The notes: generated from the letters alone by a model not told the origin. A stretch of 64,000 nucleotides of DNA from Branchiostoma floridae (GCF_000003815.2 NC_049982.1:4981469-5045468), one strand, 5' to 3'; shown: positions 45,501 through 56,019, counted from the first letter of the stretch. Made by a program: numbers and translations.

Positions 45501-47204
45501 TTAATCACTGATCAATAATGTACCTACACAACTTGTGTACATGCATCTTCCAGTCATGTTTTAACATAGGGGTTTACTTACTCATAACGGTTATTGTTAC
45601 TCTGTAATACCATTTTCAATATCACCAGTGCCTATCCCTGAGTCTGGTGTTGACTCAATTTTTGTCAGTATCTTGCCCCAAAGGTTAGAGTCGATTCCAT
45701 ATTACCGAGAGGGTGTTTCTTGCCTTTTGTTCTAACAATTTGGAAATCTTTGTAACAATCTAACTGTGATAGGTAACTGTTTAGAACTATTTACAACATC
45801 TATGTGACGTTCTAAATGTTTCTATAGTATTCAAACATGTTAGAAACATTTCTAACATCAAATACATTATTTCTGTTAGTTTCTAAACTGTTCCAACATA
45901 GATGCATCATTTGTGATCACATGTTCGAACATGGAAACAATATGATGAAACTGGGTCAGTGGGCTGGGAAGAGGGCAATTCACACATCCCTGCCAAGTGC
46001 AGGAAATTATGTCTGTCTGCCACCTTCTCACAAAAGACTCACCAGTGTATACTAAAGAAAATCTAAAAATAGAAGAGCCAAACAAAGGACCAAGCTTAGC
46101 AGCTTTGTTTATGGGGTCAATAAAAGTTTTTATGGAGGGAAAAAATGACACAAAATGTTGGAACATGTTGGAACAATAACAAAAACACATAGGTGTTTGA
46201 AAATTGTTCTAAATAAAGAGATAATGATATCATTACTTTCCCAAATGTTCCAACAAATATAAAAAAGGTTCAAACATGTTCAAACTTTCATTTGAAATGT
46301 TTGAACAATTTCGAACTTTAGTGACTGAAATGTTCTTTTACTCAAAATAGTTCAAACTTATTACAAATATTATTTCAAAACCATCTCGGTGACTTGGAAT
46401 TGACTCTATACAATGTCGCGTGGAATCTGCTACAAGATCTTCAACACATGGAAGACCTTCAGCGATGCGGCCGCTGCCTGTGGTGAAGACGGCGGCACCC
46501 TCGCCATGCCCCGAGACGCTGAGATCAACGCAATCCTAACCCCCTTACACAAGACCGTGAACGACGATCGTGCCTTCTGGTTCGGCCTGCACGATCGGTG
46601 CGAAGAGGGGAGCTTTGAGTGGGTGGATGGTTCTGCACTTGGGTCGTACAACGACTGGGCTAAGGGAGAACCAAACGACCATGGGGGTAACGAAGATTGC
46701 GTTCTTTACTCCGGAGTGCCCTGGAAAGGGAAGTGGTTCGACGGAAATTGCGACTTGACGATGCGCTTCATATGTCAGGCAGTTCCAGGTACTTTTCTGT
46801 CCCAATTCCTGAAATGTACCCTTCTGTTAGCCTCCTTCGCCGGCGTCTCTAGGGCCTTGGCGAAGGTTGTTATCGCTCGATTCGCGATTTTTATCCGAGA
46901 ATATATTCCTCTCCCGACATTTTTCCTTTCCCGGCATATTTTCCTTTCCCGTCGTATTCACGGATAAAAATCGCGAATCGAGACACCCCCCCCCCCACAC
47001 ACACACACACACCTCTCTCCAAAAATAATAACTATCGCCAAGGCCCTAGAGACGCCGGTGAAGGAGGCTAACCTTCTGTCTAGTTAACGTGTCAGTCAGA
47101 CCAAGCACTTATATCATCATTGCTATCGTTATCTAGACCATAGAAAACACTGTACCATCTCGTCCCTGCTAAATTGTGTTCATTTTTTTCCAGGACGCCC
47201 ATAG
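42584..47204 (+). CDS. Type II transmembrane C-type lectin (lectin exon split by a transposon)
   Basis: Seven exons: 42584-42623, 43167-43259, 43735-43827, 44589-44737, 44979-45282, 45669-46788 (containing the element 45688-46406 and one TA duplicate) and 47194-47204. Leaving out element and duplicate gives 1089 nt, 362 residues, in phase throughout. The cytoplasmic part includes two near-identical 31-residue exons (2 and 3). One membrane helix lies at about residues 100-120 (TAGIAVLVSLIAVGLVPLAV) with no signal peptide. The neck has about four heptad-like repeats of STTVDALKR type (residues 126-226). The C-type lectin domain has CPKGY, CYKIF, FWFGLHDR, EPN and WFDGNC. EPN predicts mannose-type sugar binding, but the usual WND is WFD, removing one calcium ligand. 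A longer in-frame start at 42434 exists; I prefer 42584. As the sequence stands, the element disrupts the domain. Confidence 0.85.
43308..43481. mobile_element. Pogo/Tigger-like MITE, copy 2, in the lectin intron
   Basis: Ends CAGTAAAAGCCAGTTAATTG and inverse GGCTTCTACTG, flanked by TA. It sits in intron 2, after the first copy of the duplicated exon. The paralogous copy of that intron (43850-43890) lacks the element and shows a single TA at the matching place, so the insertion came after the exon duplication. Confidence 0.85.
43966..44180. mobile_element. MITE family 2, copy 1
   Basis: TAGGATGAGGGGGAATCC at the left and AGAATTCTCCCTCATCCTA at the right form the ends, each followed inward by an ACACAACCAGTAGGTAC block or its inverse. 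The centre has TCTGACGAAGGTGTCTGAGA and GACATCGAAACGT, a small hairpin. Copy 2 is at 47406-47617. Confidence 0.78.
44391..44551. mobile_element. Hairpin MITE in lectin intron 3
   Basis: GGACCGATCC and GGATTGGTCC are the ends. Inner arms CTATTTCGAACACCTCCGTC and its inverse pair almost perfectly around a short centre at about 44455-44485. Confidence 0.75.
45688..46406. mobile_element. 719-bp TA-target inverted-repeat element inside the lectin exon
   Basis: The left end is GAGTCGATTCCATATTACCG and the right end is the inverse of GAGTCAATTCCAAGTCACCG; TA flanks both sides (45686-45687 and 46407-46408). The interior is full of short palindromic words built on TGTTCGAACA and TGTTCCAACA, with no transposase. 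It interrupts the lectin exon right after CPKG plus part of a Tyr codon. A TA target duplication fits the Tc1/mariner group. Confidence 0.88.
46826..47072. mobile_element. Long-arm hairpin MITE in the last lectin intron
   Basis: GTTAGCCTCCTTCGCCGGCG and inverse CGCCGGTGAAGGAGGCTAAC bound the element, flanked by CTTCT on both sides (46821-46825 and 47073-47077). The arms continue (TCTCTAGGGCCTTGGCGA), with an inner pair TCGATTCGCGATTTTTATCC and inverse. A C run and CA repeat lie in the right half. Confidence 0.8.
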
Positions 47205-47405
47205 CCGACAGGTGGAACTCTCACCACCACTGTACAGCGGTTATCCTACCACCTGCAGCAGAACTAACCAGTAAAACGTGAAATATAGAATTAAATGTAC
47301 TTCAACGGGCCAAATCACCATACTGTTTTTGTTTTATATTCTCTTCAATTTGTTGAGTTGGAAAACAATGTATTTCCGAAAATAGTTTCATCAAGTTGGT
47401 AGCAT

Positions 47406-47617
47406 GTAGGATGAAGGAGAATTCTTTTTACACAACCAGTGGGTACTTACATTGCTTACATTGTTTTCTCACCGCAAAAGCGCCACCTACATCGGCTACA
47501 TATAGCGTTAAGAAGCAGAACTCCAGTTAGAAGCTCTGACGAAGGTGTCTGAGAGACATCGAAACGTAAGTAATGTGAGTAACCACTGGTTGTGTAAAAA
47601 GAATTCTCGTTCATCCG
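47406..47617. mobile_element. MITE family 2, copy 2
   Basis: The same ends and interior as 43966-44180 (GTAGGATGAAGGAGAATTC, ACACAACCAGTGGGTAC, TCTGACGAAGGTGTCTGAGA). It lies just 3' of the lectin gene. Confidence 0.78.
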
Positions 47618-47708
47618 AAGACTATGTAGTTTTCAGATTTCCGTGAATGGTTTCATCAGGTTGGTCATCCATTAGCCTCCACCGTCATCTGCTTTGGTGG
47701 CTGATTTT

Positions 47709-48125
47709 TGTATACCAGTTTTCTGGCTCTACACCATTTTTCTAATTGTTTACCACTTTTCTAATTTCATACCAATTGGTTATTGTATACCAGTTTTTTC
47801 TTATTGTGTTTAGTTTTCATCTTATTGCATTTAATAGCAGTTTTCTGATTTTATACAAAGCTTTTATTATATACCAGTTTTGTGATTGTGTACCATTTTT
47901 TTTACTGTTCTGTGACTGTATTTGTGACAGTTTTGTGACTGTATGTATCATTTTTCTGATTGTATACCAGTTTTCTGATTGTATACAACATTTCCTACTG
48001 CAATTTTTTTGTATACCAGTTTTCTGGCTCTACACCATTTTTCTAATTGTATACCAGTTATCCGATTATACACCAGTTATCCGATTGTTTTATGGTTGTA
48101 CACCAGTTTTATTATTTGATACATG
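47709..48125 (+). repeat. Minisatellite with a unit like GTATACCAGTTTTCTGATT
   Basis: About fifteen to twenty imperfect units of 18-26 bp in tandem, with ACCAGTTTTCTGATTGTAT as the commonest form. It is AT- and T-rich, and the 127-codon ORF across it is a by-product. Confidence 0.8.
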
Positions 48126-48935
48126 TTAAAATTTTACCACGAAATTGTCTGACGTCAAATGAACGCAAAATAATTATTAACGAGGAAATACATGAATATC
48201 AATAAAGGTCGAATGGTCAACCGTGGAACTGCAGGTCTCGGCAAGAAAACGTAAGGAGATATTTAAGATATTATGTACCAGAGCTGTAAACGTACATATT
48301 GGATAATAAATCTCCTTGACATAATTGGCTTTCATAGGTTATGACAATGTTTCTGAATAACGAGAGGGATTGCCGTAATATAATGTTATCAGCTTGTATG
48401 ACTGGCATTCTGAAGGAGTTTTTGTGGCTGGACATATCAGAACGTTCGCAGCTAGAACTCCAGATGCGTTTGCTGCATTCGTATATAGTTTTGAATGCCA
48501 CAGTTTGACGTCAGCTAGTTGGTGTTTTGATGATTGTAATAGCGATATTGACAGATTTGAACTGTTATTGAGAGAAATCAAAGTCCGGCCTCTCCAATAT
48601 TTTCCTGACCCCATCTATCATGTTTGCGTAAGGTCACAACACCCCAGCTCATAATGTTATTCAAGTGCTGAACGGACTTTATTTTAATTTTTGTTGACAC
48701 ATGAAATACCTTTTTGAAATATTCACAAATATCAATCACACACTTAGTGGCTAGATCATAACTATAAAGAAATCTGACACCATGTGTACAGTGTAGAATC
48801 ACCACACATTGGAGGATCAACAATTAAGAATCACGTAATGAATAACGCTGATATGCCCCATGCGAACCCCCTTAAAACCCTTGCCTTCAAACAGGTCGTA
48901 TAAGTTTTGAGGACGGCAATATCGTTGACTTAGAC

Positions 48936-49274
48936 ATGCATAAGGCACAAATCCTTCTCTTTTGTATCTTGGTCGCTCTCTTAACGAACCAAGAGGTTCA
49001 AACATGGCGACGCCGACGACGTCGAAGATGCGACTGGCACTGGAACGGTTGGGGCGCCTGCAGCGCCCCGTGTGGAACCTCAGGCACGCAGACGCGCACA
49101 GCTAGCGGCTGTGGAGCCCCGGGGCCGCAAACTCAGGCCTGTAACCGGTTCTGTCATAACGGAGGAACACCACAGACTTCGTCGTGTTGGTGTCCACTAG
49201 AGTTCTGGGGTACCTGCTGCGAGACCCGTGAGTTCAAATTTAGTTACTGGTTTCGTCAATTTATGGTCCTTTAG
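48936..49274 (+). CDS. Gene A: small secreted TSP1/EGF-like protein
   Basis: The ATG at 48936 opens a signal peptide ([20 protein letters not shown]), then an arginine run (RRRRRRR), a short TSP1 repeat ([28 protein letters not shown]) and an EGF-like module ([26 protein letters not shown]). A phase-1 donor GTGAGT follows at 49228. If unspliced, the frame stops at 49274 for a 112-residue protein; if spliced, the next exon is not identified. The EGF part has proline where the third cysteine of a normal EGF (NGGTC) should be, and a CC pair near the end. Known TSP1 and EGF modules bind proteins and glycans outside the cell; the function here is unknown. TATAAG at 48899 is a possible TATA box. 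Confidence 0.75.
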   Translation: MHKAQILLFCILVALLTNQEVQTWRRRRRRRCDWHWNGWGACSAPCGTSGTQTRTASGCGAPGPQTQACNRFCHNGGTPQTSSCWCPLEFWGTCCETREFKFSYWFRQFMVL

Positions 49275-49539
49275 TTATCTGAGTTCTGTGTCAAGAAGAG
49301 AGAGTGTAGTTGGTTTAATTAGCCCTGGGGCCCCATGAAGCTAGTTTCTTCTTCATTGACAAAAAATGAACTAATGAACATAAACATCTCAGCATTCTTG
49401 ATTTTGTTGAAAATTGTCAGACCTCGAAAATCGTTGCAATAATAACCAAAGAGGAAACAAGTGAATAAGGGTCCAACGGTCAACACCGGAACGGCAGGTC
49501 TCACAAGTTATAGAGGGAATGTTCAACAAACTGGCCCTT

Positions 49540-49831
49540 TTACATATTAATCAGAGCCGACGAAAACACTCGAATCTATCAAATGCCCAAAGTCCTGTAC
49601 ACAGATATGACCTTTGGCTGTGACAACAGTGGCACCTGGATAACAGGTTTGGTTACATGTAGCTGATGGTCATAAATTTACCTGGTTGGATCGCACGTAG
49701 ACTCCATAACAGGGAAGGTACCTCTTAGTCTTACGTCCTTGGCCGTGAGCGCGAAGTTTCTGTTCTTTTTCCTACATTGACATCAGTCGGAGATCAACTG
49801 ACAAAGCCCAGATCGCGCAACATTGTTGAGG
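49540..49831 (+). promoter_or_regulatory. Shared 5' block upstream of gene B
   Basis: CAGAGCCGACGAAAACACTC, AAATGCCCAAAGTCCTG, TGTGACAACAGTGGCACC, GGATCGCACGTAGACTCC and CTTACGTCCTTGGCCGTGAG are shared in order with 52100-52390 and 56030-56320, and in part with the lectin 5' region. The block ends just before the short signal exon. Confidence 0.6.
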
Positions 49832-51070
49832 ATGATCTTGGCACTTGTCATATTTCTCGTTTCTACAGGTAAGAAAATATTCCGATATTGTAAATTGTAA
49901 TCGTCTGTTATAAGCTGCCATACACACATGCTCAGACGCATTCCTCATCTTTTTTCTCGAAAGAGTTTCTATCTAATTAGACCTAGGAGTACCGTAGTAA
50001 AAACTAGCTCAGTACCTTACATAGGGTACTAGTAGTTTTGATCAGGAATAGGAAACCTCTAATTACCAGTTATCAAGCGTTGAAACTAAGTCAAAAACTT
50101 GCTCCACGCCAGCGATGTATGCTATTGACGTCCGCCCAATGGCAAATGAGCTACACGTTTATGTGTTTTAGAAGAGAGAAAAAAAAAATGTAGCACAAAG
50201 CAAGGTGTAAACAGTACGATGCAGGCTATAGCTACTGACGGATACGTGAAAACCGTCATGTCTATGCGGGTTACCTTGTACGTGACCAGTCATCACAAGA
50301 CCAGAAGTTAAAACTTCAAACAAACAAGTCGCGTTATCAGGCAGAATATTTGTGCGCAATTTAATCGTTATCCCTGCTAGCCCCAATGTAAGTCATGTTA
50401 CAGGCTGTATCCGTCTATAAACCCCGCGTGCCTTTTAGTGATGGTTAAAAAATATTAGGAAGATGCGCCAGATCCAAATCCTTTTGCTGGGTGTCTTGGT
50501 GGCTCTGATTGGCAACAAGGAATGTTTCATTTTGGCGAGCACCTGGTCCTGGAACGATTGGAGCCCCTGTAGCGCTCCGTGTGGAAACTCGGGCACGCAG
50601 ACGCGCACAGCGACGTCATTTTTCGGCTTTTTATACCCGGCCCCAGGGCCACAAACTCGGCCGTGTAATCGGTTCTGTTATAATGGAGGAACGCCCCTAG
50701 CAAGGTCGTGCTCGTGTCCACCCGGATGGACAGGAACCTGCTGTGAACGTGAGTTTCAGTGATCCTTACCATGGAGCCAACAGGCGTTATGTTCTCCAAC
50801 TTTATGATCCTTTTGCAGAATTGTGCAGTTTGACTTAATACTAAGTTGACTTGCACTCTCCTCCAGAGGCCTGTACCTGGCACTGGAACGGTTGGAGCGC
50901 CTGTAGCGCCCCCTGTGGGAACTCAGGCACGCAGACGCGCACAGCTAGCGGCTGTGGAGCCCCGGTGCCTCAAACTCAGGCTTGTAACCGGTTCTGTCAT
51001 AACGGAGGAACACCACAGGCTACATCGTGTTGGTGTCCACTCGACTTCTGGGGTACCTGCTGCGGAACCT
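49832..51070 (+). CDS. Gene B: secreted protein with two TSP1-EGF modules
   Basis: Three candidate exons. S, 49832-49868, encodes [12 protein letters not shown] and ends in phase 1 (GTAAGA donor). T1, 50463-50748, starts at its own ATG 42 bp after TATAAA (50416) and encodes signal peptide [20 protein letters not shown], a TSP1 repeat and an EGF-like module. T2, 50867-51070, phase 1 in and out, encodes a second TSP1-EGF pair ([40 protein letters not shown]). T1-T2 gives a two-module protein of about 163 residues plus an unknown tail; S-T2 would give a one-module form. Reading through the T1 donor stops at 50762, so T1 alone could make a 99-residue protein. No C-terminal exon is identified. Both EGF parts lack the third cysteine. 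Confidence 0.75.
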
Positions 51071-52392
51071 GTAAGTTAAAAGTTAGTTAATGGTTTGGTC
51101 AATTGTACCCCTTAAATTAGGTATTTGGGTATTGTGTCAACAAGAAAGGACACGGTTGGTGTAATTTGCCCTGGACATTGATAAAACTAGTTAGTTCTTC
51201 ATTGACAAAAAATAAACAAAAACATCTCAGCATTCTTGATTTTGTTGAAAATTGTCAGAAGTCTTTGAAAATCGGTGCAATAATAACCAAAGAGGAAACA
51301 AGTGAATAAAGGTCCAACGGTCAACAACGGAAAGTCAGGTCTTCCAAGTCATCGAGAACATGTTCTTCAAATATTTGCGATGTCATGCACCAGAACAAAG
51401 TAAGTCTCTCTTGAAAAATGAGCCTTTTATCTAACTGAATAACAATGCATTATGTCGTAATTTGTCACCCAATATACCAGCTTGTTTGGCTTACATTCTT
51501 TGTCTGGTCTCCAACAATGGGGAGGAGCCCTTGACTTTACGAGTTCGTGTTGTACGAACTATAGAAGGTTAATCAAATGCCTAAAGACCTGACCATTGAG
51601 TGCGATATCAGTGCCAGTTCCATAATAGGTTGGGTTCGTTAATTAATAAATTTGCTTGTTTGGATTAGCATACAGAGTTCGGAAGGGGCCTATAATGTTT
51701 TAGGCCTTCAGCTCGACATTTTTGCCGTTTTCCTTACATCAACATGAACCAGGGATTAACCCTAACAACCCGAAGGTGGAGGAGTGGCAGTTTTACGTTA
51801 GTTTGTCGTTAATTACCTGGCTTTGTTCAACAGAATATCTGACTTAATTGTCCTCTGGATTCCCCTACATGGCTCTTAAAGGTAAAGAAATAAACACGTC
51901 CATTTACACAAACACAAAATACACGCTTTTATTGTAAATGTCAAGTAACTAGATGATAATTAAGATATAGACAAATAGTTTGAGTCTTAACACAAAATTC
52001 ACAATGGGTATAATTTCTTCAACTTGTCTGGAATTGCGTAAGCTTAAGGGGGATGTCTTGACAATTATCATGATCCAAGGAGGAAACACTCCTAAAAATG
52101 GTAACATATTAATCAGAGCCGACGAAAACACTCGAGCGCATTAATCTATCAAATGCCCAAAGTCCTATATACAGATGTGACCTTTGGCGAGGCTGCGACA
52201 ATAGTGGCACCTGGATATGAGGTTTAGTTAGCTGATAGTGATGAATTTACCTGGTTGGATCGCACGTAGACTCCATAACCAGGGAAGGGGCCTCTAAGTC
52301 TTACGTCCTCGGCAGTGAGCGCAAAATTTCTGCTTCATTTTCCTACATTGACATCAGTCTGACAAAGCCCAGATCGCGCAACGTTGTCGAGG
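51071..52392. other. Spacer between genes B and C
   Basis: 51080-51360 matches the 3' flank of gene A (ATCTCAGCATTCTTGATTTT, AATAACCAAAGAGGAAACAA, GGTCCAACGGTCAAC). 51930-52392 is the shared 5' block of gene C and the best match to the lectin 5' region. The middle (51360-51930) shows nothing recognisable. Confidence 0.55.
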
Positions 52393-54288
52393 ATGATCCT
52401 CGCACTTGTCATATTTCTTGTTTCTACAGGTAAGAAAATATTCCGATATTGTAAATTGTAAAATGCAATCGTCTATTATAATGTGCCATACACACATGCT
52501 CAGCCGCATTCCTCATCGTTTTTCTCGAAAGAGTTTCTATCTGAGCTTAATTAGATCTAGGAGTACCGTTACGGTAGTGGAAGACTAGCTCAGTACCTTA
52601 CATAGGGAACTAGTAGTTTTGATCAGGAATAGGGAACTTCTAATCACCTATTATCAAGCGTTGAAATCAAGTAAAAATAAAACTTGCTCCACGTGAGCGA
52701 TATATGCTATTAACGCCCACCCAATGGCAAATGAGCTACACGTTTATGTGTTTTAGAAGAGAGGAAAAAAAGAAACCGTAGCAAAAAGCAAGGCGTAAAC
52801 AGTACGATGAAGGTCATAGCTACCTACGGATACGTAAAAACCGTCATGTCTATGCGCCATGTGTACGTGACCAGTCATCACAAGACCATAAGTTAAAACG
52901 TCAAACAAACAAGTCGCGTTATCGGGCAGAATATTTGTGCGCAATGTTAATCGTTATCCCTGCTAGCCCCAGTGTAAACCCTGTTACAGGCTGTATCCAT
53001 CTTTGAACCCCGCGAGCCTTTTAGTGATGGTTAAAAAGTATTAGGAAGATGCGCGAGATCCAAATCCTTTTGCTGGGTGTCTTGGTGGCTCTGATTGGCA
53101 ACAAGGAATGTTTCATTTTGGCGAGCACCAGCTGGTACTGGAATGGTTGGAGCCCCTGTAGCGCTCCGTGTGGAAACTCGGGCACGCAGACGCGCACAGC
53201 GACGTCATTTATCGGAGCCGCGGTCCCAGGGCCACAAACTCGGCCGTGTAATCGGTTCTGTTATAATGGAGGAACACCCTTGGCTAGGTCTTGCTCGTGT
53301 CCACTCGGATAGACAGGAACCTGCTGTGGACGTAAGTTTCAGTAATCCTTATCATGGAGCCAGCAGGCGTTATGTTCTCTAACTTTATGATCCTTTTGCA
53401 GAATTGTGCAGTTTAACTAAAAGCTAAGTTGACTTCGTTGATAGCAGTTGTACTCTCCCCCAGAGTCCTGTACCTGACATTGGAACGGTTGGAGCGCCTG
53501 CAGCGCCCTCTGTGGGAACTCAGGCACGCAGACGCGCACAGCTAGCGGTTCTGGAGCCCCGGGCCCGCAAACTCAGGCCTGTAACCGGTTCTGTTACAAT
53601 GGAGGGACGCCCCAGGCCTCCTCGTGTTGGTGTCCACTCGACTTCTGGGGCACTTGCTGTGAAATCCGTGAGTTTCCGGTCAACGGATCTTGATTCCATC
53701 TAACTTATTTATTTGTGGCTATTTGTTTCCAAGGCATGAGAAGGAGTTGGTAATCGAACACAAGGATTTGCGCTTCAGTTTTCTCAATTTTCGAATTCAC
53801 TGCACCATAGTTAATTTGAAGACGATCGGTTGAATATAAACACAAAACACACATTGTAACAGGGTGCCCCTGTACCATATTGTAATTTAGCTTGGATTCC
53901 TAAGACATGTTAACACTTGTCTAGAAAATTACCGGCCACTCTTCTCCTGACCTCTTTTGAGAATGAGTGGGCAAGAGTAGGCGCCCTGATGACAGCCGTG
54001 AGTAATAACACTTGAAGAGAACTAATGAAATTTCTACCCTGGAGGGGCTGCCTTTCTTGTGCATCTCACCATATTTTGGGACTGCCCGGTAACATCTTAG
54101 AAATGGTTGAGGAAGTGAGTCACGAAGACAAGATAGAGAAACAATGTACAGTGTTCTCAGAAATAGATGTGTAGGCGATTAGACAATATATAAGGAAATG
54201 ATTAAAACACAGAGATCAGATCAGAGTGTGTGGAAGACTTGGCAGTGTGGAGACAGGAAGAATACAGTTCAACATCTTCAACATGTAG
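52393..54288 (+). pseudogene. Gene C: TSP1/EGF paralogue with stop codons in both module exons
   Basis: The layout is as in gene B: S exon 52393-52429, T1 53049-53331, T2 53464-53667, and a decayed copy of the possible last exon of gene D at 54101-54288. In T1, a Trp codon of the EGF part is TAG (53310-53312), where B and D have TGG. In T2, the first Trp of the TSP1 repeat is TGA (53475-53477), where B and D have TGG. Both are G-to-A changes. The TATAAA that precedes T1 in gene B reads TTTGAA here. Splice sites and signal peptide are otherwise kept. T1 could still give a truncated 87-residue product. The last-exon copy also has stops. Confidence 0.75.
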
Positions 54289-54396
54289 CGGACTTTCGTG
54301 TCTTTCTTGGGTCCGACGTGCAATTCCAACATCAGCAGCTATTACTAACGAACACAATGTAAGGGACGCCATCGAGATTAAGGTCGCGACCAACCA

Positions 54397-54423
54397 CACC
54401 CCTTACACACACACACACATACA

Positions 54424-54456
<33 letters not shown>

Positions 54457-54471
54457 GCGCGCGCACACACA

Positions 54472-54503
<32 letters not shown>

Positions 54504-54716
54504 TACACACACACACACATACACAGTCACACACACGCACACACATACAAACACACTCGCACACACACACATACACACAAACACATGTACACACACGCAC
54601 ACAAACACACACACACATATACATACATACATACATACATACAGACACACTCGCACGCACACACGTACACGCGCATACTCACACACGCGCGCAAACACAC
54701 ACACACAACTCAAAAA
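54397..54716. repeat. Long CA/GT microsatellite
   Basis: About 320 bp of ACACAC with interspersed AT, GC and CATA variants. Large ORFs on both strands across it, including the 267-codon one, are by-products of the repeat. Confidence 0.95.
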
Positions 54717-54754
54717 CAAAGCAATTTTTCACTCTTCCAAATCTTTTAAGATTC

Positions 54755-54905
54755 TTCTGTTGTTTTCGGATGGGGGTACAACGGGCTCAACGTCGCCCAA
54801 GGGCACAACGACGTCGGGGGCACGGCGGGTATAAAACTCGGGACCTCTGGATTCCTAGTCGAACGCTCAACCAGACACGCCACACGCGACGCCCAACCCG
54901 CCGTA
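54755..54905 (-). repeat. tRNA-derived-type SINE fragment
   Basis: On the minus strand GTGTCTGGTTGAGCGTTCGA resembles an A box region and CAGAGGTCCCGAGTTTTATA a degenerate B box. GTGCCCTTGGGC follows, the same word seen in the SINE at 22170-22405. It is truncated. Confidence 0.6.
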
Positions 54906-55885
54906 CTTGCAAGTGCGTGCTGTCTACGTGCCAAAACGTTGGCAATCTTTTGGTATCCGTAAGTGGTAAATACCGTCTCCGTACGAACACGTGGCGAATC
55001 TCACGGATTTGGGAGCACGCAGACACGCCGTAGAAATCTAAGTGCATGCAGAACTTTCTCTGCTCTCGGGCTGTGGATTCGCCCCCCGTACGTGCCAGTA
55101 CGGGCGACGCGCCTGCCCTGTACAGCCAATGAGCGCACAACGCACTAGCTCCGTGAGTGTATCAAAGTTTTCTCACAGTCAATTGCTGTACGGGCGGCGC
55201 ACGTAGGACGTGCGTGCCGCGCACGTCGTGATTGCGTGGTCCGTGCTTACCTCGCGCTTCACTTGTTCACCTGTGAATGCCGACGCACAGCACACCTGCA
55301 CTGTAACGAGGGAGCAGGTGCTCCGCACGTACAACGCACGTGGCAAGCACGTGGTTTCTGCAGTATATAAAGCCAAGTCGACGAAAGACTGCCAACCCGT
55401 CTCTAAGATGCGTAAGAAGACGCAGAAGGAGCCGTCAGTTGCATCTGTACCAGCTTCGACCAGAGCCGCCCAAAATAAAGACCTTGAAAGGTCGTCCTGT
55501 ATATACATCCCCGAAAAACTTCCGTTCGTCGCACTTGAACGCACTTACACCATGCGAGTGAGTAAGGAAACCGTACGTAAGCAGCACGTGTAGGTAGGGC
55601 CTGCATACGTTAACGTGGCAATCGCACAGAGACCGTACGTTGTAAGCACGTGCAACTCACCTACCACTTGCGCAACGAACGATGAACGCAACCGCTCGCA
55701 GCCAGGCGTGGCGTGCAGACCACGTACTTATACCTTGCGCAACCGTGCGAGTGACGTGCGTTGACGTACTCCCTCCCTGCTCTTGCCAGTCGTTCCCCAC
55801 GTTTTCAGAAATACGTGGCGGACGCGGCCTCCCAAAAAAACGTACCGGCAAATTGCACGTACGGCGGGTTGTGCCCCTAGCTGTA
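54906..55885. other. CpG- and ACGT-rich block of unknown nature between genes C and D
   Basis: Composition changes sharply from the AT-rich surroundings to sequence full of GTACG, CACGT and GCGC words. TATATAAAG lies at about 55362 and an ATG at 55408 opens MRKKTQKEPSVASVPASTRA, in frame with a longer ORF (55210-55593). A possible AATAAA is at about 55474. The block ends at about 55887, where homology to the 5' flank of gene C begins abruptly, so it looks inserted. I recognise no gene family and cannot define terminal repeats. Confidence 0.45.
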
Positions 55886-56019
55886 CGATGGGTATAATTT
55901 TCTCAACTTGTCTGGAATTGCGGAAGATTGGTGTATGGTCTGCACGTTGGGGTGGGCGAAATATGTACACTGTCACTGAAAAATTATAATAACCCTTCGA
56001 GGAAACAGTTGGGAAATAG

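Larger units (their letters stand above)
47205..48935. other. Intergenic region between the lectin gene and TSP1/EGF gene A
   Basis: Holds the MITE at 47406-47617, a minisatellite at 47709-48125, and at 48160-48250 a block (TAACGAGGAAATACATGAAT, AAAGGTCGAATGGTCAAC) that matches the 3' flanks of genes A and B. An 86-codon ORF at 48394-48654 (plus) has coding-like composition but no family match. Upstream of gene A a TATAAG at 48899 may act as a TATA box. Confidence 0.5.

Noticed and set aside
46413-46967. Lectin domain as a separate gene starting at ATG 46413
   Set aside because: It would lack a signal peptide and the first cysteine of the domain. The transposon explanation accounts for the phase, the TA repeats and the missing residues.
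48394-48654. 86-codon plus-strand ORF with coding-like composition
   Set aside because: No start context, splice sites or family match. It may be a retroelement scrap; kept only as a note in the spacer entry.
50168-50386. Antisense ORF of about 63-72 codons ([13 protein letters not shown]) present upstream of T1 in genes B, C and D
   Set aside because: The DNA block is conserved because the unit was duplicated. Between B and D most codon differences change the amino acid, and one small indel lies in a variable part, so there is no sign of selection on this frame.
54230-55033. A 267-codon ORF, the longest in the window
   Set aside because: Most of it is translation of the CA microsatellite (HTHTHT); no domain and no splice context.
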